From contig JAUIRK010000059.1 in the NCBI GenBank assembly GCA_030549495.1, positions 1-64,000 of the forward strand: a stretch of DNA of 64,000 bases, given 5' to 3'. The first letter of the stretch is position 1; each line of letters begins with the position of its first letter. This stretch comes from Nectonema munidae (lineage: Eukaryota > Nematomorpha > Nectonematoida > Nectonematidae). The notes beneath the pieces were generated by a model, which was given only the letters and a program-made list of their open reading frames with translations, searched no databases and was not told where the DNA came from. Positions 33,580 to 46,030 of the stretch are shown here, in pieces. A program made the translations under genes and the position numbers.

Positions 33580-36440
33580 TGCTGAGTCTAGTGCGTGTTA
33601 CATTCTTATTCAGTAAAATTATATACCTAGTTTTATTGAAACTAATATTTTTTTTTCAAAATTAATAACTTAAATTTGAAATGTTTTTAAATTTAAATGT
33701 TTTCAAATTCAAGTGAAAAGTTTTCAAATTTCTCACTTGACCATATTTGGAATAGTAAAGGAAGATTTATTATAGACTGAAAAATTTAAGATTGTCATTT
33801 TGCTCATATTTTGCAATTTTTGAAACAGGTATACTGCATTTCACAGCTGTGATCTTTATGAACAACGCGCAATGACCAAACTTGTAAAATTTTAGATTTT
33901 AGGATGCCAATTACAGCAAACTGAGAAACTTGCCTGAACTTCTCTCAAACCCACTTTTTAGATGGGTCAATGGCTGGTAGTTGTTGTTTCAAGGAACATT
34001 TATTGCAATACAATCAACACATTTGCGACACAGCCATATTTATACTAGCTTTTTCTCGAAACTGATCCCTCATTACACGAACTATAACAACTCAACACTA
34101 TACGATTTTCACATTGTCCTTTTTCACGCTGAATTCGTCCCTTTTCACGTTGAATTAAAAATCAACTAACTTAACAGAGTATAATAAACTTTTTCAACTT
34201 TTATATGCGTTTTTATCAAAAAAAAAGAAAAAAATAAGTTATTTTGACGCTAAGGATAATTTTTGAAAATAAATTTTATCGCAAAATTAAATTATCTTAA
34301 TTAGTTTTATTCCTAATAATTGTTAGATTTAATGAAAAAAATTTTGAAAAATTCGCTTATTTTTAATAAGAGAAAATAAAAGGAAATAAAAATAAAATCC
34401 ACAACTGGTTTATTATTTATCAAAAATTATTTTTCCGCAATAGGTAATAAAAAAATGGGAAATTTATTAATACAATAAAATTAATTGATAATTCTCAAAT
34501 CTTTTACCTGTTAAGGCTAAAGATATATGATGAAGCATTTGAAAATAACAATTTTCAAAATCGTGCTGTCTTAAGAATCAGTATAAAGATACAGCTGGGT
34601 TGGTGAACACGCTCACCGAAACTAATTGCCACATTCACCTCAATCTGTAAACAGTTGGAAAGAGGAATATCGGCGATAGTGTTATTCCTAAGGGCAATTG
34701 AAAATGAAGAGAGAAATGTAAATTCAGTGTGGCTAATTTAATTTAACAGCACCTATAAAAGCGTTAGATGTGAAGAATTGAACTTACTTGCAACAACGCA
34801 CGACCAATCAATCGATAAAAGTGACAAATATTGATTTTTATTTACGTTAATCAATGAAAAGAAAGTATACAGGAATGCTGAACCCTTTCGTAATTACGCG
34901 ATGAAGTGTTGTGACAAAAGTTGATTTAAAATTGTTTATCTTCATTGTGCAATTGTTGCAATGGTGCAATTATTCTTTATTGGAATGAGCGTGCGCATCT
35001 TTCTGAATTTTCGGTCGCATGGCGTCGAAACAAAGTACGCAGGAAATCACCCCTATGAATCAAAATGAGCCACAGTGTCTTCAAGATTGTCTCCAGAGCA
35101 AAAAAAAATTTTAAAACGAGCGTTTAAACATATTCGAATATCTAATTACCCCACCGATTTTACAACTCAAACCAAAGCGAAATATCAAAAAATCAGTTTT
35201 TTACTGGACTGTCTTGTGATTTCTCATTGTTGAGCGGTGAAATTGGGATGTAGTTGAAATGTTAATGGAGGCTATTCTCGTTCGAACAAAAATATTTAAT
35301 ATTTTGTTTTCAACTAAACAGAAAAGTTCTAGTAGTACTATTTTAAAGAGCAGGGAGACGTTTGTAACGTATACATATAATTTAAAAAGGGTGGGAAAAT
35401 GGGGCTACGAGGGCGTCACTCTTCGTTGAGTCAAGTGAAAACGTTGCTTTTATCTACTGAAGCGTTTTGTACTTTTTTGCGTTTGGAAGTGTATATAGTG
35501 GTGGTAGGAATTGTTTGTTCGTGCGTCCAACATTTGCCAATTTGGCAACACCGATCTGCGAAAAATTTTCGTCCTCGTTGCTCCTCGTCTGTCCCTATTT
35601 TCATATGGAGGATAGATTTTTTACGCTTTTAAAATTATTTGTGAGCCGAACTCTAAACTGATTTCTTGCTTCAATAGATAAATTAAATAAACTCATCTCA
35701 TAAATCAATATTTACCTCGGAGATTATGTTTATTAAAATATTAGGTTTAAAAAAACTAACCTGAACGCGACATTCAGAGACCTGTGACTCAAATCCCAGT
35801 CGAGGTAAGTTATTTTCAGGAAATTATTTCTAAAGGATATTTTGTGTCACTGAATTTTGAGGGTTAACGGTTTCATAAATTTAATATGTTTAGATAAAAC
35901 TGCAAAATAGTAAAAAACTTTCTTGATGAAATTTGAAAAACGCCGAGTGAATACTCTGATTTCATCAAAAAAGTTTTTTTTTTACCATTTTACAGTTTTA
36001 TTCTTACAAAAATTGGATTCATTTATTGTATGCCAGTATCATTAGAAATGTCATGTCCACTACTAAATGGATTGCTTTTACAAAATTCAACAAGTTGATC
36101 AGGACAATAAGGTTTAAATGTTTTGTTTATAATAGAAATGCATGCATAGGAAGAAGCGATTTTGGTGTATGGAAAATTTCTAAAAAGTTGAGCGAGGTGA
36201 TCTTTTGGGTAAATTATGTTGAAATATAAAGTTTTCTGCATTCAAAACATTTTTAAATGAGCTTTTTGTATCTCCAGTGAATGGTAAAGGGAGAGAGCTT
36301 TGTTTTTATACATTTGAAAATTTTATTTATTTTATATATGTCAAACCAGAGCCGTAGCCAATGAAAGGGGAGGGCGTCTAAAAAAGCGGTATAAACTAAC
36401 TTGCTTCGCAAAAAAGGACTTGATACACATATGATGTATT
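33580..36440. other. Mostly non-coding; possible 5' exon signals near 34.8-35.1 kb
   Basis: A donor-like CAA|GTAAGT occurs on the minus strand (complement of about 34790-34799). An ATG at 35019 on the plus strand opens 31 codons (MASKQSTQEITPMNQNEPQ). The 34.6-35.6 kb section is less AT-rich than its surroundings and could be a divergent promoter, but nothing here is firm. Confidence 0.25.
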
Positions 36441-36460
36441 GCTGATATAAAAATGATCAG

Positions 36461-36690
36461 TGGTATGATGATAAACTCAAATCATCTAAGTAGACTTGTT
36501 TTTCGAATACTAGATAGGCTAAATTCCGACTTCATAAATAGGTTTACAGAATATAATATAAAATTTTAGGAATCTTTTCAAACTCTAATTCGGATAATAC
36601 CGATTTTCTTCGCTAAAAAACTAGCACCTCTTCTGTGCTTCTTAAAAATGATACCATTGACTATAAAAAAGTCAAAATCTGCTTACCCTT
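36461..36690 (+). pseudogene. Unrecognised repeated coding fragment, copy 2
   Basis: Plus-strand frame MMINSNHLSRLVFRILDRLN, with 'FINRFTEYNIKF' and 'LLCFLKMIPLTI' further on, matches 31361-31569 in the opposite orientation. A stop in the middle and a frame change show that this copy is inactive. Confidence 0.5.
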
Positions 36691-36803
36691 TCTTTACACG
36701 CCACTACTTCAAATGCACTTTGACTTTCAATAAAATCTGTCTATATATGTTTCATTACCACTAATTTAGAAACCAAAATAAAAAATAATTAAAAAAAAAT
36801 TTT

Positions 36804-37690
36804 TTAATCGTATTTTTCAATGTGCAACGTTGGCGCTCTAAGGCAAGAAGGTTCAAAAATTTTATTTACATTTTTTATTAAAATTTTTTTATTTTTTCGT
36901 ATTTTTCTGACAAAAACACATCTGCCTTGTTTTGTAGCGCTTGTTAAGGAATGGCCATTCGTTTTTCTGAAAGTCTTTGAGATTGCCTTTGTTCGACCAC
37001 CCAAACGAACCCGTTTTTCTTTTGAAAAAAGCAAATTCATTACAGCTTCATATCTAAAGTCAAAGTGAGTAAGTTTATTGGTATATTTGAGTAGGAATAT
37101 ATTTTTCAACTTGCAAAAATAATTTAGTTTATATTAAATAGTTTAGTTAAATATAAGTTTCATTTAGGGCATTATTGAATATGTTCCAATACAATTTTTT
37201 TCTTAAAGCTGGCCTGTATGAGCATAAGAAACGATACATAACGTCCATGCCTCCTATATATTTATTATAATTTTTAACCTGATTGGGTTGAGCAATTTCT
37301 TTTTTTTCTTTCTATGGAAATCCATCTTTGAGTTTTTAAAAAAGTGGGAAAAATAGCCGCTGATGATAATAATTGCAGAAAAGAATAAATTTCTTCTTTA
37401 TCCGTTTGAAAAAATATTTCATTGTGTTGATGCGCATACTAAATGGTCAAATCAACTATTTGTTGAACGTATTCATGAGTAAAAAACTATTTAAAAATAT
37501 CAAGTGGTGGTAAGGAAATCAAATCTGGATGTGTATTCAATAGTAAAGTAGGTTGAACATCAACAAACGTTTTTTAAAAGCTTCATTACTTTCCCATCCT
37601 GAACATTTAACATTCATCAAAACTTTCATCGTCAAAAAACTTCTAATTCATCAGGAATTTCAGTTGGTGAACAAAAAAGTGAAGTAGGAA
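36804..37690 (-). pseudogene. piggyBac transposase remnant (fourth copy)
   Basis: Read on the minus strand from 37690: 'WESNEAFKK', then 'LISLPPLDIF', 'FFTHEYVQQIVDLT' and 'YAHQHNEIFF', the piggyBac N-terminal domain. After a large internal loss come 'GGMDVMYRFLCSYRPALRKK' (about 37250-37190, third catalytic region) and THFDFRYEAVMNLLFSKEKR. The end is 'HSLTSATKQGRCVF' with a degraded Cys-rich tail. The order matches piggyBac transposases of the 'YRP.LR.KKW' subgroup, which differs from the other copies here. The central DDE part is deleted and several frames are broken. Confidence 0.75.
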
Positions 37691-38555
37691 ATTGTAAAAA
37701 TAAAGGCTAAACATAAATAAAAAAAGGAATAATGAGAGATATAACGATTCAAAAAACAAATGAATAATCAGAGACAAAGTAATTCAAAGCACGAATGAAG
37801 GATAGATAAAATAATCGAAAACACAAGTGTTATAAAGCAGCATGTAGTTGTATATAAAAGCCATTCGTTTTTCCAAAATGTGTCAAAATAGAGTTTTAAA
37901 GAGAAAAAAATTTGATTAATTATGTTTTAATTAAGCATAAATCAAATTGAATTCAAAAAAATAATTTCATTTATTATTATATCCGAAACGCCAACGTTCC
38001 ACGCGTGGAACATAAAAAAATCTAAACATATTTAGATAAAACCCTTAAATTATCTCTTTTTGTTTTTGTCATCGAATAACGATTACTCCGCATGAAGAAT
38101 CTCAGTTGACTTTACTACACTTTGAAAATAAATTGACCAAAAGTATTACATTTGATATGAGAATTTAACTTTATTATTTAAATAGATAAAGCCCTAAAAT
38201 ATCGTATATTCTGTGTCCCCTAAAAATTTTGACACGAATAAAATTTTAACAAAAAACTCAAAATTACTTGCTATAGCGTGATCATCCAAACATCCAAAAA
38301 AAATTGAAGATAAATTCTGATATCTCATGACTAGAGAACGAAAGGTGTAAGTAACGGAGTATTCAAAATTGGTTAAAATATCAAGCAATATATATGTAAT
38401 GATTAAACAAAAATTTGTATTTTGATATTTTTAGTTTTAAGAGATTATTATGCCGCTTCCCGCATTCCATAATAATCTTGAGACAAATATCTTCAAATTT
38501 TTTCAATATCGTTTATTTGTCTCCTTATATTAAGAATTTCTGATATCTTTTCAAT
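37691..38555. other. AT-rich non-coding DNA
   Basis: No gene recognised. It contains CCAACGTTCCACGCGTGGAA (about 37990-38009) with the 12-bp palindrome TTCCACGCGTGGAA, of unknown role. Confidence 0.35.
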
Positions 38556-38713
38556 ATTTAAATAAAAGGAATTTTCGACTCTACGAGTCTTTATCAAGTT
38601 GAAGTGTTAAGTGTAGATGTAAATATTTCTGTTAAAAATGCATTTACATCTTCTACATTTAATGCTTCAACTTGATAAAGACTTGCGGAGTCCAAAATTC
38701 GTTTTATTTAAAT
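38556..38713. repeat. Long inverted repeat (foldback), about 70-bp arms
   Basis: Arms 38556-38624 and 38642-38713 are imperfect reverse complements (ATTTAAATAAAAGGAATTTT against AAAATTCGTTTTATTTAAAT; CTTTATCAAGTTGAAG against CTTCAACTTGATAAAG) with a 17-bp loop. Probably a palindromic MITE; the RNA would form a hairpin. Confidence 0.8.
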
Positions 38714-40045
38714 ACATTTGTTTGAAAGTTTATTCTTTTTGTTTGCCCTTTTTATTTCAAACAAATGACCCTTCAGCACTTTACTTATCTTTTCAATATT
38801 ATTCTAAAACATGTAATATATCTTGGGAATATTTAAATATGTTTATATTTTCTAAGCTAACATTTTTTTAAAATTATTAGAAAAAGTCTCTCTACTCCCT
38901 CCCCACGCCCGTCACCAAATTTTGACAAAGTGAGGCACTGATAACAATCCAAACTTTTTAGGACAACTTACGACGAGACATGTGTTAAATCTTAGGTAAA
39001 CCAGATTAAAATCTGCATACATTCTGAGTGGTTTGATTTGAAAACAAACAAAATTTCATGCGTCAGCAAAGACTAAGATTTTGACTGCCTGCCCAAATAT
39101 CTGACCAAAACTACAAACCCAAGCATTTTTTATTCATAAAACAAAAGTTGTTACCCACACTCTCAAAGTAAATGATATCCAAAATTATAAACAAGTATGA
39201 AATGTCTTGGGTACGCAAGGTCCAAAACTGAAACGAAACGTCTTGCACCCACTAAAAGGATAGAACTTTGGCATATGCTATTTAAGTTCTATGCACTTTC
39301 ATATATTATCAATCTATCGTATTCTACATAAAAGTTGTGCAAATATTTTAAAAATTTTAACTGAAAGTAAGATTTTTAAATTTCATCGATTTTGTAAATA
39401 ATGTATATAACATTCTGTCAAAATGACGTATGTTCAGTATACCTAATATAAAATATTGGATTAAACTCAGAAAAAAAACTAAAGTTATGATAACAAGTTT
39501 AGTCCAAAAAGCACTATTTAAGATAGTTAACTTTACTAGTCCCTAAAGTTCTTTTTGACGAAGCAAAATTGTTATGATTTACAAGTTGATCTTGTTTCTT
39601 TTACTTGAAGTAGCCCTTTGTCAACTTTAAACCCCCCACCCCCCTCGTCAGTCTCCCAGTCCTTGTTGACGTCAATTGTGACCTACCCCTTAAATTCATA
39701 GAAAAACTTGAAAAACTAGTTCCCTGCCTCGGCATTTGCAGCATCTGGAGTTTTTTTTATTTTGAAAAAATACACACTCTCGGGTTAGAACATGATGATG
39801 CTGAGGATAGAGGAAAATGGAGGCTCAAGATCATGGCCACCGACCCCCATCTTGGGGACAGGGTGTAGACGAAGTGTCTCAATCCCATAAATACATTTTG
39901 AAGAAAGGCAAACGTTTTTTGATGCTCTCCGGTTATGAAAGGTTGTACACATAGCACACAAACTGAGTACAATTACCAACTCTAAAAAGGAAGAACAAAA
40001 CTGCATTTATTTGCCTTCTGTTATAATAATATATGTTTTTGTTAT
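38714..40045. other. Non-coding DNA, nothing recognised
   Basis: AT-rich, with a slightly GC-richer patch near 39600-39900; no domain recognisable in any frame. Confidence 0.35.
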
Positions 40046-40047
40046 AA

Positions 40048-40350
40048 AAGCATAAAACAACCAACATCACAACAGCCAATAATTTGTCTGAGAAATTTTT
40101 TGATTGACGGAACCGTAAAGTAAAAGATTACCACCTTTTTTTTTTATGGTATTCAAACTATAATAGAATTTCATTGAATATATTTTACTAAAAATTCTAG
40201 ATCTAACTTATATAAAACTATGTCAGTAAATTTAAAAAAAAATAGAAAATTTACAACATAAAATCAAAAATTATAATAAAATTTTGTTGAATATATTTTA
40301 CTAAAGATTCTAGATATAATTTACAAAAAATAAGTGAGTAAATTAAAAAA
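40048..40350 (+). repeat. Dispersed AT-rich repeat modules
   Basis: Bases 40050-40133 (core CAACCAACATCACAACAGCC) recur in the same orientation at about 48799-48885 and, diverged, at 48606-48690. A 113-bp tandem pair (ATTCTAG at 40194 and 40307) recurs inverted at 45930-45970 and 48490-48530. This is the host repeat into which the later elements of the 40-49 kb region inserted. Confidence 0.7.
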
Positions 40351-40892
40351 AAATTATAAAAATGAGTTAAAAATAAAAATACATACTTTATTTCTGTTCA
40401 ATACTTGAGGTTATATAATTCCTTCAAAGAGTTTAAAAACAAAGTGAAGCACAAAAGAATATTAATATATAGTTTCATTAACTAAATTAATGTATGGTTT
40501 CATATCAAAACATCTCATCAATAGCAAAACACACAGAGCGATCGATTTGCGTATGCGTTTGTATTTTTGTTGTGTGGTTCTGGTTGTATTTGTATAAGAT
40601 GTTTCGCTCAGCATAGATAGCAACACGCTTATGTGCTAATACTGATTCATAAGTGTATGAATTTGTTTTGTATGGGTTTGAATAACAAAATCATTCTTTT
40701 GTAGTTATTACTTGATACGACACATATGCATTCAAACAAATAAAAAACAACACACGGAAAATATAACCAAATTTACCGACATATGCTACACTCGCTCAAA
40801 TCGATCAAGGACATGTATAATTTGACGAGTTGTTTTGACACAAGCGTAAGAATTATATTTTCTTTCATTCTATCAATTCATTTTCATCTGAA

Positions 40893-41915
40893 ATGAATGA
40901 ACTTACGGATACTACTCTCAGTGAGAATACAATTTTATCTGAAAATTGGGATTTTTCTTCTCTGTTACAAGTTTTAAATTCAAATTAGAAATTAGAAATT
41001 TTGGTTTGCTTCGCACAAAGTTATTTTAAATATTTTCCAATGCAATGATTGCCTACAAAATTGTAATTTAATAAAGAGAAATGATGTATCTGATGGGTAT
41101 TGTTGGAAATGTTATGTTTGCGGTAAAAAAAAGACGGTGCGATCAGGATCTTTTTTGCAAAAAGCCACCTCACCTTATTCTATGATTTTGTTCATTTATG
41201 GATGGTGTCGTGACTATTCATTAGACGGTATTATTCAAGAAGCATCTATTGGAAGTGGGCGAACTGCTGTAGACTGGGCTAATTTTTGTAGAGAGATTGC
41301 TACAAGTTGGGTTGAAAGAAATTGTTTAACTGTTGGAGGTTTTGATGAAAACTTTGAAAAAATTATAGTAGAAATTGATGAAAGCAAGTTTTTTCATAGA
41401 AAATATGACAGAGGTACTTGGAGAGAAGGTCATTGGGAGTTTGGAGCAATTGAAAGAAATAGTAAGAAATGTTTTTTAGTTGAAGTTGAAGATAGGAGCG
41501 AAACAACTATTACACAAATTATACAAAGAAACATACTACCAGGACCATTATTATTTCTGACGGATGTCCTGCTTACAGGAACATTTCTAACTATAATAAT
41601 GGAGTTTATGATCATTGGGTAGATATATACCAACGTAACTTTGTTGACCTAAATGATATGATCATTCACACGCAAAACATTGAAAATCTTTGGATGCGGG
41701 CCAAAGGAAAATTTAAAAGACAGTTTGGCACCTCAAACGAATTATTCAAATCATATTTAGATGAGTTCGTTTGGAGAAGTCATTTTCCAAAAGCAAAATT
41801 ATTTTCTGTGTTTTTAAATTCTTTAAAAGATTTATTGCAACCTCAATGTATTGAACAGAAAGAAGAAGAAGAAGAAATTTATATTAGAATCACAATTATT
41901 TATAAAGGGTATTAA
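40893..41915 (+). pseudogene. Merlin (IS1595/ISXO2-like) transposase, nearly complete
   Basis: From ATG 40893: MNELTDTTLSENTILSENWD, then 'LVCFAQSYFKYFPMQ'. A zinc-ribbon-like 'GYCWKCYVCGKKK' (about 41098-41135) is followed by SGSFLQKATSPYSMILFIYG. The catalytic region reads VEIDESKFFHRK (first Asp), 'GHWEFGAIERNSKKC', then in the next frame ISDGCPAYRNIS (second Asp), and HTQNIENLWMRAKGKFKRQF (the Glu of 'NIE'). These motifs define Merlin/IS1595 transposases. A few frame changes (after the N-terminus, before and after the ribbon, and near 41540) inactivate it. Array copy B begins at its 3' end, at the TTAA 41912-41915. Terminal repeats were not found. Confidence 0.85.
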
Positions 41916-42000
41916 CCCTATTAGTGCTGGGCAAAATTTGTCCGCTCAAGTGCTGGGGGGCGTAAAGTGTCCCACCTATTTTTCTCAGATATTAATAAGT

Positions 42001-42717
42001 TTTTATAAATATTTTTAATGTTACATATATATTTCAACTATGCTGAATTCAGTGGTGATGTCCCTTTTTTATCCAAATCAATCAAACCTGTCAAAAAAAT
42101 TGATTTATATTTAACAGCTCATCTCAAAAAGGAACTTTTTATTTAAATAATTATATAAAGTTTTTTACGCATGTATACCCATTTTCAAATATACTGAATT
42201 CAGTGGTGATATTCATTTTTTATAAAAATCAATCAAACCTGTCAAAAAATTGATCTAAATGTGACAGCTCATCTCAAAAACGGAACTTTTTATCTAAATA
42301 AGTATAAAGTTTTTTACAGATGTATACCCATTTTCAAATATGCTGAATTCAGTGGTGATATTCATTTTTTATGAAAATCATTCAAACCTGTCAAAAAAGT
42401 GATTTACATATGACAGCTCATCTCAAAAAAGAAACTTTTTATCTAAATAATTATATAATGTTATTTACACATATACACCCATTTTCAAGCATGCTGAATT
42501 CAGCGGTGATATTCATTTTTTTATGAAAATCAATTAAAGTTATCAAAGCATTGATTTATATATGACAGCTCATCTTAAAAAGAAACTTTTTATCTAAGTA
42601 ATAATATAAAGTTTTTTACACATATATACCCATTTTTAAGCATGCGTAATTCAGTGGTGATATTCATTTTTTTATAAAAATCAATCAAAACTGTCAAAAA
42701 ATTGATTTATCCCAAAA
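42001..42717 (+). repeat. Left tandem array of copy B
   Basis: Five monomers of 149-151 bp with start GCTGAATTCAGTGGTGATAT and the TGTCAAA...TTTGACA-type dyad. This is the best-preserved left array in the window. Confidence 0.85.
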
Positions 42718-44149
42718 AGAAAGGATCAGGCACGGTTTTTTGAATTAGAGAATTACGTTTAATAGAAAGTATAGGGAGGTGATGAAATTTACCGTGTATG
42801 GCATTTTACACACATATACCCATTTTCAAGTAGGCTGTGTTTACTGGTTATATTCCTTTTTTTTTATAAATATTAGTCAAACCTGACAAAATAATTTAAA
42901 TATGACAGCCCATGTCAAAATTAAAATTTTTATTCTTTTAAAGTTTTTTATACATTTCAAGTATGCATAATTTAATGGTGATGTTCATTTTTTATGAAAT
43001 CAATAAAACCTGTCAAAAAATCGATTAAACCTGTAAATCAATGTCAAATATATAAACATAAGAATAACTCCATCTTTTTGGCTACAAATTCGTTATCGGC
43101 TCGTAGTCTCTACGTCATATTATAATTTACAGTATGTAATTTTGGTATCCATTCTATGATGATCCTTTCTTGGTAGCTCTTTTTTCATTAGAAATTTATA
43201 TTCTTCAATGTGTGTTCGAAAATTTTTTTATAAGGATAAAATTACTTTTTCCTCTCTCAAAACATTCTGATTAAAGAATCTTCTTGATGATCTTAGACTT
43301 TTTTTTATCAGTATCGTGTATTTTATTATCAGGCCTGAATATTTGTCAACCAATCTTATTTCAAAAGCTTTTTTCTGATGAATCATTCGTGATGTTGATT
43401 GTTCAATTTCAAAAAGTCGTCAACGTTCTTCATCTAAAAAATTATCTCTTTGACACAAAAGGAAAAAGATGGACAAATTCAATTTAAATTAAAAATATCT
43501 TGATAGTGACTAAATTCTCACATATTGGCATCTGTGCCATTTTTGATAAATCTGACCTATTCTAAATTTTCAGATTTCCTATACCCATCTTAGCTAATGT
43601 TAACTGTAATCCTAGATGATAATCTATAGATTTAAATATTTTTCATTTGTAAAAGAGGAACTTCTTTTTCACATTCAAAATCTTTTTTGAAGCATCTAAT
43701 ATTATATAATTAAACCATTCCTAGTTCATTAGAACATTGTAGATCTTCCATTTATTCAAGATACATATTTTTTTTAATTATTTGTTTTGATCACATGTTC
43801 TCTTTTCAATTAGTTTTCAAATTGGTTCCTTCTCTCATACAAATTTTCAAAAGATTTTATAATACGTTTTATTTTTTTTTAATAAATATTTCATACTCAA
43901 GATGATTGTAGAAAGTATTATAAGCCAAAATATACAAAAAAAAAAGTATATTTTTACTATATACCTAATATGCAGCCATTTTTTTGAAATTTTTTTACAG
44001 AACTGTTTTTCAGGCATACATTACTAATTCAATTGCCACTTCGAGATATTTTTTAACCGTATTATACAAAATCCAGTACAGAAATAAAATAAGCATAGTC
44101 GATTTGGTATAAAACAGATATTTTATTTTTTTGAAAATATTTTTGAAGA

Positions 44150-45344
44150 CAGTATCTAGAAGTAAACCGCAAATCTGATTCAAGCTTCCAGATATTTTAA
44201 AACCATAAATGCCAAACCTGAGTCCAAAAATAAAACCAGTATCTTCCATTTGGCATAAAAACAGATATTTTATTTAAATTTGAAAAATATTTCTGTAGAC
44301 ATTAGACGTAAATCGAAAATTTGATTGACACTTTCAGACATTTAAAACCTCTAATTGCAAAAAATGATTTCAGAAATAAAAATTATCATGGTCGAATTGG
44401 TTTAAAAGCATATATTTCATGTAAAATTAGAGAGAATATTTTGGGATATTGTTTTCAGACATAAACCGCAAATTTGATTGACACTTGCCGTAAAACCTCT
44501 AAATGCGAAAACTGTGTTCAGAAATGGAATCATCATGATTTATTTGCTATAAAAACAAGTTTTAGAACTAAAGGCAAATTTAATTGATACCTATATGTAT
44601 TTTCAAATTCAAACTGCAAAAATTGGGTCTATAAATGAAACTAGCATGGTTGATTTGGTATAAAAACATATATTTAATTGTAAAATTTGAATGAATGTTT
44701 TTGGAGACAATTTTTAGAAGTAAACCGCAATTTTGATTAACACTTATAGGTATTTTCACATCCTAAACCTAAAAAATGAGTCCAGAAATGAAACCAGCAT
44801 GACCGATTTAGTATAACACATATATTTCATTGTAAAATTTGAATGAATGTTTTTGGAGATAATTTTTAGAAGTAAACCGCAAATTTGATTAACACTTATA
44901 GGTATTTCCAGATCCTAAACGTAAAAAATTAGTCCAGAAATGAAACCAGCATGACCGATTTAGTATAACACATATATTTTTTGTAAAATGTGAAGGAATG
45001 TTTTTGGAGACAATTTTCAGAAGTAAACCGCAAATTTGATTAACACTTATAGGTATTTCCAGATCCTAAACGTAAAAAATTAGTCCAGAAATGAAACCAG
45101 CATGGCCGATTTAGTATAACACATATATTTTATGTAAAATGTGAAGGAATGTTTTTGGAGACAATTTTCAGAAGTAAACCGCAAATTTGATTAATACTTA
45201 TAGGTATTTTCAAATCCTAAATGTAAAAAATGAGTCCAAAAATGAAAACAGCATTACCGATTTAGTATAAAAACATATATTTTATGATAAATTTGAAGGT
45301 ATATTTTATTAGGTATATTTTTGATCAATCAAAATTTTGATTGA
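44150..45344 (+). repeat. Right tandem array and palindrome of copy B
   Basis: The most regular right array: four successive monomers at 151-152 bp spacing, then the perfect 20-bp palindrome at 45325-45344. The monomers on the left side are shorter and more diverged. Confidence 0.85.
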
Positions 45345-46030
45345 CATTTTCTAAAAAGTAGCCATGATTATTTAAAAAATTAAATATATTAAGTGTTATG
45401 CGTTCCAAACTGTATATAATTATAAATTTTCAGGGTATTATATAATATACATCCTAAGTTATAAGATTAAGTACAGATAATGTCAGAATTTTGCTGAACA
45501 ATTTTAATTTTTTATATTGAGTAACAGTTTTGGACATGAAGGGATCATTCAACTACCATGAAAATGGTTTCAAAAGATGCAGGTAGCGATTATAGGAAAA
45601 GTCACAAAATTTGAAGGGATATGATTCAGCCAATTTTCTACAATTAATTTTTTAGTGAAGGGGGGGGGGCGTTTAATAAGGAATGAATATAATTTAGTAA
45701 GAGAAAGCAAACAATGAAAATCAAAGAAATATTTATACAACAAATACATCAAAGGTCAATGCCGCTACGTAATGTATAAGTTATATAACGTTATTGAGAA
45801 GAAATAGTAAAAGACAAAATAAACAAAAAAATGACTTTCTCAAATATTCATAAAATGAAGTACAAATTAATCAATGGGTCAAATGGAACAGAGATAAAGT
45901 ATGTATTTTTTTTTATTTACTCTCATACTTTAATGTAAATTAAATCTAGAATCTCTAGTAAAATATTTAAATAGTTAAATTTGAAATCTATAAAAAAAAA
46001 ATGTCTAATTTTTTTAAATTTACTGACATG

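Larger units (their letters stand above)
41916..45672 (+). mobile_element. TTAA-bounded array element, copy B
   Basis: Begins CCCTATTAGTGCTGGG after TTAA (41912-41915). Left-array monomers start at 42042, 42193, 42342, 42493 and 42644 (149-151 bp). The central segment (about 43000-44100) matches copy A almost base for base. Right-array monomers carry AAGTAAACCGC at about 44160, 44720, 44872, 45023 and 45174 (151-152 bp). The palindrome lies at 45325-45344, and the end module follows. The extreme right end is damaged: after a nine-G run it passes into CGTTTAAT, with TTAA at 45674-45677 and no terminal repeat. The insert at about 42717-42800 is absent from copy A. Confidence 0.8.

Noticed and set aside
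35399-35661. 64-77 codon plus-strand frames
   Set aside because: No domain, no convincing splice sites, and two frames compete.
39757-40006. Minus-strand frames of 71-73 codons
   Set aside because: Overlapping each other with no recognisable protein.
43284-43487. 67-codon frame in the centre of copy B (ends DTKGKRWTNSI)
   Set aside because: Broken in the matching centre of copy A and without a recognisable domain; at most a weak hint of decayed coding sequence.
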